This document shows positions 41,310 to 48,834 of a DNA stretch of 60,364 bases, piece by piece; the first letter of the stretch is position 1, and each line of letters opens with the position of its first letter. The position numbers and the translations under genes were made by a program. The notes under the pieces are model-generated. The model saw only the letters and a list, made by a program, of their open reading frames with translations, was not told the DNA's origin and ran no database searches. This DNA is from an uncultured Atopobiaceae bacterium (GTDB lineage Bacteria > Actinomycetota > Coriobacteriia > Coriobacteriales > Atopobiaceae): the NCBI GenBank assembly GCA_944320385.1, contig CALUHH010000013.1, positions 1 to 60,364 of the forward strand, written 5' to 3'.

Positions 41310-41576
41310 CTACTCCACGGTGCCGTAGAGGCTGGCCCAGCCGTGTCCCACGAGGATGGAGTTGATCTGGTCGCAGAGGCGCTGGCGCGTGTAGGTGCGC
41401 GAGGGGAGGGCCTCCACCACCTCGGCGAGGTCGGCGCTGAGGTCGAAGATCTCCGCGCGCGTCACCACGTCGAGCTTGGAGCAGGTGGCGGCCGACGAGA
41501 TGCCCGGCACAAAGATGGCGTCGACGAGCCGCTGCAGCTCGCCGTAGTCCTCGCTGCGGACGTCCCACCCGAACAT
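41310..41576 (-). CDS. small conserved-looking protein of unknown function
   Basis: 88 residues, no membrane segment: MFGWDVRSEDYGELQRLVDA, then IFVPGISSAATCSKLDVVTR and RTYTRQRLCDQINSILVGHG. It looks like a folded alpha/beta or helical protein with normal codon use and a ribosome site (GGAGG) ahead of the ATG at 41574-41576. I do not recognise the family. It sits divergent from the aminotransferase gene. Confidence 0.7.
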   Translation of the reverse strand: MFGWDVRSEDYGELQRLVDAIFVPGISSAATCSKLDVVTRAEIFDLSADLAEVVEALPSRTYTRQRLCDQINSILVGHGWASLYGTVE

Positions 41577-41674
41577 GTGGCCTCCCTGTAAGCGCTTCTT
41601 TTCGTCCCAAACATGGTAGCAGCCGCGCGGCGGATTGCATCTATACTCAGTCTGGACCCTACGGAGGAGGAACC

Positions 41675-42961
41675 ATGCCTAATACGTATCAGAACATGAC
41701 CGACGCCGAGCTCGACGCCGCGCTCGCCGACCTCGAGCGCCAGGCGGACGACCTGCGCGCCCTGAACCTCAAGCTCGACATGGCGCGCGGCAAGCCGAGC
41801 CCCGAGCAGACCGCGCTCTCCAAGCCCATGCTCGACCTCGTGACCAGCGAGACCGACCTCACCGACGGCGGCGCCTCGGTGGACAACTACGGCAACCCCG
41901 ACGGCCTGCCCTCCGCGCGCGCCCTCGCCGCCGAGCTGCTCGGCGTCGACCCCGCCAACGTGAGCGTCATCGGCTCCTCGAGCCTCAACCTCATGTACGA
42001 CTGCGTCGAGAACGGCTACGTCCACGGCATCGCTGGCTGCAAGCCCTGGTGCCAGCAGGGGACCGTCAAGTTCCTCTGCCCCGCGCCCGGCTACGACCGC
42101 CACTTCACCGTGACTGAGAGCTTTGGCATCGAGAACGTGCCGGTGCCCATGCGCGAGGACGGCCCCGACATGGACGTCGTGCGCGAGCTGGTCGAGAAGG
42201 ACCCGCAGGTCAAGGGCATCTGGTGCGTGCCCAAGTACGCCAACCCCACCGGCGTGACCTACTCCGACGAGGTCGTGCGCGCCTTCGCGGCCCTGAAGCC
42301 CGCCGCCCCCGACTTCCGCATCTTCTGGGACAACGCCTACGCCGTGCACACCTTCGCCGGCGAGGGCGACGAGCTCCTCAACATCTTCGACGCCCTGGCC
42401 GAGGCGGGCGCCGACAACCTCGTCTACGAGTTCGCGTCCACGGCCAAGGTGACCTTCCCCAGCTCCGGCATGGCGTGGGTCACGGCGTCCCCGGCCGACA
42501 TGGCGGAGCTGCGCCGCGCGTTCTCGGCCATGCGCGTCTCCCCGGAGAAGGTCTCCCAGCTCGCGCACGTCAAGTTCCTCAAGGACGCCGCGGGCGTGGC
42601 TGAGCACATGAAGCGGCACGCCGCCGTGGTGGCGCCGCGCTTCGCCCTGGTGGAGGAGAAGCTCACCGCCGGCCTCGGCGAGCTGGGCGTGGCCACCTGG
42701 ACCCACCCCACCGGCGGCTACTTCGTGAGCTTCGAGGGCCCGGAGGGCTCGGCCAAGGCGATCGTGGCGCTGGCCAAGGAGCTCGGCGTCACGCTGACCG
42801 GCGCCGGCGCGCCCTGGCCCTACGGCCGCGACCCGCGTGACACCAACATCCGCATCGCGCCGACCTATCCCTCGCTCGACGAGCTCGGCCAGGCGCTCGA
42901 CGTCTTCGTCGTGGCGGTCAAGCTCGTCGCCGCGCGCCTGGCAAAGGCCGAGCGCGCCTAA
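41675..42961 (+). CDS. aspartate aminotransferase, type Ic
   Basis: 428 residues of the class I fold group typical of Actinobacteria (AspAT Ic). The PLP lysine is Lys258 (FASTAKVTF); Asn190, Asp219 and Tyr222 (FWDNAYAVH) contact the cofactor. Substrate region NYGNPDGLPSARALAAELLG and the late Arg (NIRIAPTYPS) binding the alpha-carboxylate are present. It interconverts aspartate/oxaloacetate and glutamate/2-oxoglutarate in the cytosol. GGAGGAGG precedes the ATG. Confidence 0.93.
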   Translation: MPNTYQNMTDAELDAALADLERQADDLRALNLKLDMARGKPSPEQTALSKPMLDLVTSETDLTDGGASVDNYGNPDGLPSARALAAELLGVDPANVSVIGSSSLNLMYDCVENGYVHGIAGCKPWCQQGTVKFLCPAPGYDRHFTVTESFGIENVPVPMREDGPDMDVVRELVEKDPQVKGIWCVPKYANPTGVTYSDEVVRAFAALKPAAPDFRIFWDNAYAVHTFAGEGDELLNIFDALAEAGADNLVYEFASTAKVTFPSSGMAWVTASPADMAELRRAFSAMRVSPEKVSQLAHVKFLKDAAGVAEHMKRHAAVVAPRFALVEEKLTAGLGELGVATWTHPTGGYFVSFEGPEGSAKAIVALAKELGVTLTGAGAPWPYGRDPRDTNIRIAPTYPSLDELGQALDVFVVAVKLVAARLAKAERA

Positions 42962-43010
42962 GGGCGGCCGTCTCCTGCGCTCGCCGGGGTGCGGTTGCTC
43001 GGCGGGCGCG

Positions 43011-43167
43011 CTGTGTCACTTTTCTTGAGTTCTGTGTATTGGGCAACCGGAACGGTCCTTTTCCGACTGTCTGCGAAGAGGTCCCATCAGGCGTTCTTTC
43101 GACAAGGTGCGGCGTAAAGGTGCGGAGCCCTCATTTTGGTACTCAGAACGCACAAAATGTGACACAG
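43011..43167. repeat. inverted repeat, TGTGTCACTTTT family (D15)
   Basis: Left arm 43011-43037 and right arm 43141-43167 match at 22 of 27 positions. Word and size resemble D14 at 21706-21898. The gap 42962-43355 holds this element and, after it, about 190 bases in which I see no gene; a promoter for the TPR gene is expected there. Confidence 0.78.
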
Positions 43168-43355
43168 GACCAGCGTCCTGCCGCCCCAAGGGGAGGCGTC
43201 ACGCCATGCAGCGGTCGTCTCATGGCGCGACGCGGGCGGCAAGTTCTGGTATTGTCGTCGGACGTGGGCTTGCCCTCCCCAGCGGAGGGCCGATGGCCTA
43301 TGCTTAAAGCTTCCGGGCGCATGCCCTGGCAACGTATGTGAGGAGTGTTACGAGG

Positions 43356-44138
43356 ATGGCGGGTGCCAAGAACAGCGGGGCCAAGCGCAAGAAGGCTGCC
43401 GAGAAGGACAAGGCAAAGGCGCAGAAGCAGCGCAAGCCGGGCGAGCTCTCGCGCTTCCAGAAGGTCGTCATCATCATCTTCATCGTGATCTTTGCCGGCT
43501 CGACGCTGGCCGGCGCGCTGGCCTCGGTGGTCCAGGCCCAGAACTACGAGAGCCAGACCCAGGAGCTCTCGGTCGAGAAGATGGATCAGAGCTACGAGGG
43601 CACGGTCGCCGACCTCGAGGCCAAGGTGGCCGAGAACCCCGACGACACCGAGTCGCTGCTCTCGCTCGCGCAGAACTGCTCCTCGTGGGGCACGAGCGTC
43701 CTCATGCTCGCCACGACCGACGACGACGTGGCGCACGGCAACGAGCTGCTCGACAAGGCCGTGGGCTACTACGACGACTACCTCGAGCACGAGGACTCCT
43801 CCTCGGTGCGCGTGAGCCGCGCGCTGTGCCTGTACTACCAGGGCAAGACCGACGACGCCGCCAGCTCGCTCGAGGGCGTGACGACCGACTATCCGGACTA
43901 CGCGCCCGCCTGGCAGGGCCTCGGTGCGGTGTACGAGAGCCAGGGCAAGACCGACGAGGCGATCGCGGCCTACGAGAAGGCCATCGAGCTCGACCCCGAC
44001 GACGAGGCGGGCGTGAAGAGCACCGCCGAGTCGCGCATCGAGGCGCTCGAGGGCACTGACGACGAGACCGACACCGCCGACACCGCCGACACCGACGACA
44101 CCGACGACACCGACGACACCGCCGACGACGGCGAGTAG
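43356..44138 (+). CDS. membrane-anchored TPR protein
   Basis: 260 residues. Lys-rich N-terminus (GAKRKKAAEKDKAKAQKQRK), one membrane helix near 36-56 (VVIIIFIVIFAGSTLAGALA), then four TPR-like helices pairs (NPDDTESLLSLAQN; SSVRVSRALCLYYQG; DYAPAWQGLGAVYESQGKTD; EAIAAYEKAIELDPDD). It ends in a Thr-Asp-Asp repeat tail. Probably an extracytoplasmic scaffold. The ATG at 43356 follows GAGGAG. It heads a likely operon with the STAS, TatB-like and TatC genes (18-, 19- and 3-base gaps). Confidence 0.85.
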   Translation: MAGAKNSGAKRKKAAEKDKAKAQKQRKPGELSRFQKVVIIIFIVIFAGSTLAGALASVVQAQNYESQTQELSVEKMDQSYEGTVADLEAKVAENPDDTESLLSLAQNCSSWGTSVLMLATTDDDVAHGNELLDKAVGYYDDYLEHEDSSSVRVSRALCLYYQGKTDDAASSLEGVTTDYPDYAPAWQGLGAVYESQGKTDEAIAAYEKAIELDPDDEAGVKSTAESRIEALEGTDDETDTADTADTDDTDDTDDTADDGE

Positions 44139-44156
44139 CGCTCCGAAGGAGAACCC

Positions 44157-44483
44157 ATGAGCCTTTCCATCGACATCAGAAACGACGCGGCCGCCGGCGC
44201 GTGCGCGGTCGTCGTCTCCGGCGAGGTCGACGTCTCCAACGCCGACGAGCTGCGCACGGCCCTCGACCAGTGCCTGGCCTCGGGTGCGGCCGACCTCACG
44301 GTCGACCTCGCCGAGGTCCCCTACATCGACTCCACGGGCATCGGCGTCCTGGTGGGCGCCGCTCACCGCGCAGCCGAGAAGGACGTGCGCCTCGAGGTCG
44401 CGCGCCCGCAGAGAAACGTCGCCCGCGTGCTCGGGCTGCTCGGCGTCACCGCCGAGCTCAACATCCGCGAGGACGCCCGCTAG
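44157..44483 (+). CDS. STAS-domain anti-sigma-factor antagonist
   Basis: 108 residues, a single SpoIIAA-like domain. VVVSGEVDVSNADELRTALD starts the fold, and VPYIDSTGIGVLVGAAHRA contains the phosphorylatable Ser59. In the family, the unphosphorylated form binds an anti-sigma kinase and frees a sigma factor. No kinase or sigma gene is adjacent, so the partner is elsewhere. It is in line with the TPR and Tat genes. Confidence 0.9.
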   Translation: MSLSIDIRNDAAAGACAVVVSGEVDVSNADELRTALDQCLASGAADLTVDLAEVPYIDSTGIGVLVGAAHRAAEKDVRLEVARPQRNVARVLGLLGVTAELNIREDAR

Positions 44484-44502
44484 GGCAGGGGAGGAGAAGA
44501 AC

Positions 44503-45174
44503 GTGTTTGGCATCGGAGGAACTGAGCTCTTCCTCATCCTGCTGTTCGCGTTCCTGATCTTTGGGCCGGACAAGCTTCCGGGTATGGGCAGGACGATCGG
44601 CCGCGCCCTGCGCCAGTTCAAGCAGGCGCAGGAGGGCTTCACGCAGGTGGTTCAGACCGAGGTGCTCGACCCCGCCGCCGAGGCGATGAACGCGAGCGCG
44701 GGCAAGCCCAACCGAAAGCGCGCCGAGGAGCTCGACGAGGACGCCGACCTCGAGCTCGCCGAGGGCGAGGACGCGCCCGCGCCGCGCCGCACGGAGACCT
44801 TCGCGGAGCGCAAGAAGCGCCTCGCCGCCGAGAAGCTCGCCCGCGAGGCCGAGGCCGCCGAGGCCGCAGCCGAGACCGTCCCGTCCACAAACTCCGACGA
44901 TGACGATGCCGACATCGCCGAGGGCGCACCGGCGCAGCCGGCGCCCGAAGGCGCAGACGAGCCCGCGGCCAAGACAGCCGCCCCCAGCAAGCCGTCGGCC
45001 ACCGATCTCTACTCCATGCGCCGTCCTTCTCGCCCGTCCGCGAGCGCCGGAAGCGTCGAGACTTCCCTCGACGCGAGTCGCGAAGCGAGCGAGGCGCGTA
45101 GCGCCGAGCGCCGAGCGGTCGAGGGAAGTCTCGACGCTTCCGGCGCCACCCCCGACAACGAGAAGGAGGCCTAA
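44503..45174 (+). CDS. TatA/TatB-family Tat translocase subunit
   Basis: 223 residues from GTG 44503. GIGGTELFLILLFAFLIFGP is the short membrane helix and hinge (FGP), and LPGMGRTIGRALRQFKQAQE is the amphipathic helix. The long charged tail, plus direct coupling to tatC, suggests TatB function; TatA-like use is possible. Residues about 181-215 are encoded by a 29-bp inverted repeat, giving mirrored peptides SVETSLDAS and VEGSLDASG. That segment is probably disordered and tolerated. Confidence 0.9.
   Translation: MFGIGGTELFLILLFAFLIFGPDKLPGMGRTIGRALRQFKQAQEGFTQVVQTEVLDPAAEAMNASAGKPNRKRAEELDEDADLELAEGEDAPAPRRTETFAERKKRLAAEKLAREAEAAEAAAETVPSTNSDDDDADIAEGAPAQPAPEGADEPAAKTAAPSKPSATDLYSMRRPSRPSASAGSVETSLDASREASEARSAERRAVEGSLDASGATPDNEKEA
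45044..45146. repeat. 29-bp perfect inverted repeat inside the tatB-like gene (D16)
   Basis: Arms GCGCCGGAAGCGTCGAGACT plus TCCCTCGAC (45044-45072) and exact complement (45118-45146), loop 45 bases. Both strands read in frame without stops. A GTCCTTCTCG copy lies just upstream at 45022. The only such large element seen wholly inside a coding region. Confidence 0.92.
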
Positions 45175-45177
45175 GCC

Positions 45178-45966
45178 ATGCCGATCGGACCCGCACGCAT
45201 GCCCATCATGGACCACCTGGGCGAGCTCAGGCGCCGCCTCACGATCATCGTGGTCGCCATCATCGTGGGCGCGCTGGTCGTCTACATGGCCACGCCGACC
45301 CTCATCGCGATGATGATCGACCAGATTCGCTCCGCCATGCGCGGCGGCGACCTCTACGTCTTCTCCGCGCTCGGCGGCTTCACCATCCGCTTTAAGGTCG
45401 CCCTGTTCTTCTCGGTGATCGTGTGCTCGCCGATCATCATCTGGCAGATCATGGCGTTCTTCCTGCCGGCGCTCAAGCCCAACGAGCGCAAGTGGGTCGT
45501 GCCCACCGTGGGCGCGATGGTGGTCCTGTTCTTCCTGGGCATGATCTTCTGCTACTTTGTCATCCAGCCGGCGGCCTTTGGCTGGCTGCTCGACCAGACC
45601 TTCGAGTTCGCTCAGTCCATGGCCGACGCCGAGGACTACCTCAACATCTACATGCTGCTCGAGATCGGCTTTGGACTGGCCTTCCAGCTGCCGCTGATCA
45701 TCTTCTACCTGTCGATCTTCCACCTGGTGCCGTACAGGACGTTCCGCTCGCAGTGGCGGACCGTCTACGTGGCCCTGATGGTGCTCTCGGCCTGCGTGAC
45801 GCCCGACGCCTCGCCGGTCACGATGGTCCTCATGTTTGCCGTCCTTATCGCCCTGTACGAGGCCGCGCTGGCCGTGGCCCGCTACATCATCATCGCGCGC
45901 GACGGCAAGGCCGCCCTCAAGTGGGGCCGCGAGGACTACGAGCAGCGCGACCTCGACCGTCTCTAG
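45178..45966 (+). CDS. tatC: Tat translocase subunit TatC
   Basis: 262 residues, six membrane helices. MDHLGELRRRLTIIVVAIIV is the conserved cytoplasmic start that binds the twin-arginine signal. FEFAQSMADAEDYLNIYMLL holds the periplasmic/third-helix glutamate region, and MVLSACVTPDASPVTMVLM carries the signature CVTPD. It forms the receptor with the upstream TatB-like protein; a client in this window is the flavodoxin lipoprotein at 6168. Three bases separate it from the tatB-like gene. Confidence 0.96.
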   Translation: MPIGPARMPIMDHLGELRRRLTIIVVAIIVGALVVYMATPTLIAMMIDQIRSAMRGGDLYVFSALGGFTIRFKVALFFSVIVCSPIIIWQIMAFFLPALKPNERKWVVPTVGAMVVLFFLGMIFCYFVIQPAAFGWLLDQTFEFAQSMADAEDYLNIYMLLEIGFGLAFQLPLIIFYLSIFHLVPYRTFRSQWRTVYVALMVLSACVTPDASPVTMVLMFAVLIALYEAALAVARYIIIARDGKAALKWGREDYEQRDLDRL

Positions 45967-45978
45967 GCAGGTGATGTC

Positions 45979-48498
45979 GTGAGGCTGATCGTCACCGAGA
46001 AGAACGACGCGGCGCAGCAGATCGCACGCCTGCTCTCCGAGTCCGGCAAGCCGACGGCGGACAAGGTCTACAACACGCCGGTCTACCGCTTCCGCGTGGG
46101 CGGGGAGGACAACGTCACGATCGGCCTGCGCGGCCACATCCTCAAGGTTGACTTCCCGGTCCAGCTGACCTTCAACGAGCGGGACGGCTGGCAGGGCCTC
46201 ACCGCCGACGGCGAGCTGCTGCCCGCCGACGTGCCCGACGGCCTCGCGCGCCCGCCCTACAAGTCCCGTCGCAAGCCGTTCCTCGCGGACGGCGTCGACC
46301 TCAAGGGCTGGAAGATCGCGAGCCTGCCGTACCTGGTGTGGGCGCCCATCGAGAAGCTTCCCGCCGAGAAGGAGATCATCCGCGCCCTCAAGAACCTCGC
46401 CAAGAAGGCCGACAGCGTGGTCATCGGCACGGACTTCGACCGCGAGGGAGAGCTCATCGGCTCGGACGCCCTGCGCCAGATCCGCGAGGTCGCGCCCGCG
46501 GTGCCCGTCTCGCGCGCCCGCTACTCCGCCTTCACCAAGGCCGAGATCGACCATGCCTTCGCCAACCTCGTGGAGCTCGACCAGGACCTCGCCGACGCCG
46601 GCGAGTCGCGCCAGTACATCGATCTGATCTGGGGCGCCGTCCTCACGCGCTACCTCACCGCCGCGCGCTGGTCGGGCCTTGGCAACGTGCGCTCCGCCGG
46701 CCGCGTCCAGACGCCCACGCTCGCCCTCGTGGTGGAGCGCGAGCGCGAGCGCCTTGCCTTCAAGCCGGACGACTACTGGGTCATCCAGGGGCAGGCCGAG
46801 AAGGACGGCGACGCCGCGGGCCGTTTTCGCATCACGCACGCCACCGGCCGCTTCTGGGAGAAGGACGCTGCCGACGCCGCCTTCGGGCGCGTGGCCGACG
46901 CCACCGAGGGCAGCGTGACGGACGTGGAGCGCAAGAGCCGCACCCAGCGCCCGCCCGCGCCGTTCAACACCACGAGCCTGCAGGCCGCGGCCGCCGCGGA
47001 GGGCATCTCCCCGGCGCGCACGATGCGCCTCGCCGAGAGCCTCTACATGGACGGTCTCATCTCGTACCCGCGTGTGGACAACACCGTCTACCCGAGCTCG
47101 CTCGACCTGCGCGACTGCGTGCGCACGCTCGCCAAGGTCCCGCAGTACGCCGGCACCTGCCAGGCACTTCTCGCCCAGCCCAAGCTCACCGCCACCCGCG
47201 GCAAGGAGGAGACCACCGACCACCCGCCCATCTACCCCACGGCGGCGGCCGACCCCGACAAGCTCCAGCCCGCGGCGTGGAAGCTCTACAACCTCATCGC
47301 GCGCCGCTTCCTGGCCACGCTCATGGGCCCCGCCACGATCGAGGGCACCAAGGTCACCATCGACGTCGCGGGCGAGCCGTTCGCCGTGAGCGGCAGCGTG
47401 CTCGTGAGCCCGGGCTTCCGCGCGGTCTACCCCTACGGCCTCAAGAAGGACGACCAGCTCCCCGCACTGGCGGAGGGCGACGTCGTTGCCGTCTCTAACA
47501 TGGAGCTGCTGGCCAAGCAGACCGAGCCGCCCGCGCGCTACAGCCAGGGCAAGCTCATCCAGGAGATGGAGAAGCGGGGCCTGGGCACCAAGTCCACCCG
47601 CGCGAGCATCATCGACACGCTCTACGAGCGCAAGTACTTCAAGAACGACCCGGTGGAGCCGAGCCAGCTCGGCATGGCGATCATCGACGCGCTCACCACC
47701 TACGCGCCGCGCATCACCTCTGCCGACATGACGGCCGAGCTCGAGGACGACATGACGCAGGTCGCGGACGGCAAGAGCAGCCAGGAGCAGGTGGTCAACC
47801 ACTCCCGCGCCCTGCTCGCCGGCCTCATGGACGCGCTCGTGGAGCACGTCGACGACCTCTCCGACTCCATCGCCGACGCCGTCACGGCGGACGCCAAGAT
47901 CGGCACCTGCCCCAAGTGCGGCAAGGACCTCGTGGTCAAGACCTCGGCGAAGACGCGCGGAAGCTTCGCCGGCTGCATGGGCTGGCCGGAGTGCGACGTC
48001 ACCTACCCGCTGCCGCAGGGCAAGATCACCGCGCTCGAGGGCGAGGCGGCGGTCTGCCCGGAGTGCGGCGCGCCGCGCGTGAAGGTGCAGCCGTTCCGCA
48101 GCCGCGCGTACGAGGCCTGCATCAACCCCGCGTGCCCCACCAACCGCGAGCCCGACGTGGACGTGGGCGCCTGTCCCGCGTGCGCAGAGGCCGGCCGCGA
48201 GGGACGCCTCGTGGCCCACAAGTCCGAGAAGAGCGGCAAGCGCTTCATCCGCTGCACCAACTACGAGGAGTGCGGGACGAGCTACCCGCTGCCCGCGCGC
48301 GGCAAGCTCGAGGCCACGGGCGAGACCTGTCCGGACTGCGGCGCGCCGATGGTCGTGGTGACCACCGCCCGCGGGCCCTGGAAGCTCTGCCCCAACATGA
48401 GCTGCCCCGGCCGCGAGAAGAAGGAGGCCGCGCGGGGTGCGCGCGGTCGCGGCGGCGCCGGCGGCGGGCGTCGCGGCGGCGCAAAGAAGAAGTCCTAG
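45979..48498 (+). CDS. topA: DNA topoisomerase I (archaeal-like type IA)
   Basis: 839 residues from GTG 45979. The Toprim domain has RLIVTEKNDAAQQIARLLSE and GTDFDREGELIGSDAL (acidic metal residues). The active-site segment LYMDGLISYPRVDNTVYP places the Tyr in SYPRVDN rather than the usual bacterial TYMRTDS, which fits the archaeal-like subgroup. Four zinc ribbons follow (CPKCGKDL..., CPECGAPR..., CPACAEAG..., CPDCGAPM...), then a Gly/Arg tail. It relaxes negative supercoils. Confidence 0.95.
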   Translation: MRLIVTEKNDAAQQIARLLSESGKPTADKVYNTPVYRFRVGGEDNVTIGLRGHILKVDFPVQLTFNERDGWQGLTADGELLPADVPDGLARPPYKSRRKPFLADGVDLKGWKIASLPYLVWAPIEKLPAEKEIIRALKNLAKKADSVVIGTDFDREGELIGSDALRQIREVAPAVPVSRARYSAFTKAEIDHAFANLVELDQDLADAGESRQYIDLIWGAVLTRYLTAARWSGLGNVRSAGRVQTPTLALVVERERERLAFKPDDYWVIQGQAEKDGDAAGRFRITHATGRFWEKDAADAAFGRVADATEGSVTDVERKSRTQRPPAPFNTTSLQAAAAAEGISPARTMRLAESLYMDGLISYPRVDNTVYPSSLDLRDCVRTLAKVPQYAGTCQALLAQPKLTATRGKEETTDHPPIYPTAAADPDKLQPAAWKLYNLIARRFLATLMGPATIEGTKVTIDVAGEPFAVSGSVLVSPGFRAVYPYGLKKDDQLPALAEGDVVAVSNMELLAKQTEPPARYSQGKLIQEMEKRGLGTKSTRASIIDTLYERKYFKNDPVEPSQLGMAIIDALTTYAPRITSADMTAELEDDMTQVADGKSSQEQVVNHSRALLAGLMDALVEHVDDLSDSIADAVTADAKIGTCPKCGKDLVVKTSAKTRGSFAGCMGWPECDVTYPLPQGKITALEGEAAVCPECGAPRVKVQPFRSRAYEACINPACPTNREPDVDVGACPACAEAGREGRLVAHKSEKSGKRFIRCTNYEECGTSYPLPARGKLEATGETCPDCGAPMVVVTTARGPWKLCPNMSCPGREKKEAARGARGRGGAGGGRRGGAKKKS

Positions 48499-48600
48499 CG
48501 AGCGCGGGGTCGAGGTCCTTCTCGGCCCCGCGCTCTTCTTGGGTTTCGACCCCCGAGCTGCTTAAGTTTTGCGTTGCGTCCGGGAAAACCGGGGCATCGC

Positions 48601-48762
48601 GCTTAAGGATCGCCGCCTATCCTGAAAAGCACCCCCTCCCAACGGGGGCTCGTCCAGGATAGGCGGCGATCTTTAAGCAGTGAGGTTCTTCTCGCCCGGA
48701 TGAGCGGCGATCCTTAAGCACGTCGTCCCAGTTTCCCCGGACGGGCCGCGATCCTTAAGCAG
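48601..48762. repeat. inverted-repeat element, GCTTAAGGATCGCCGCC family (D11)
   Basis: GCTTAAGGATCGCCGCCTAT plus CCTG (48601-48624) pairs with 48655-48678, 23 of 24. Extra right words GCGGCGATCCTTAAGC at 48703-48718 and GCGATCCTTAAGC at about 48749-48761. A GTTCTTCTCG copy sits between (48683) and GTCCTTCTCG lies ahead (48511). The gap 48499-48834 holds only this. Confidence 0.88.
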
Positions 48763-48834
48763 AAACTCACGCGGGCTGGTTTTACGTATCATGAAAAGAG
48801 GATCTGACGTCGGCGCCGTGCCGGGAGGTGAGCC

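Noticed and set aside
44458..48219. 1253-codon minus-strand frame opposite tatB-tatC-topA
   Set aside because: The three plus-strand genes have clear catalytic and family motifs. The antisense frame is long only because stop codons are rare at this GC content.
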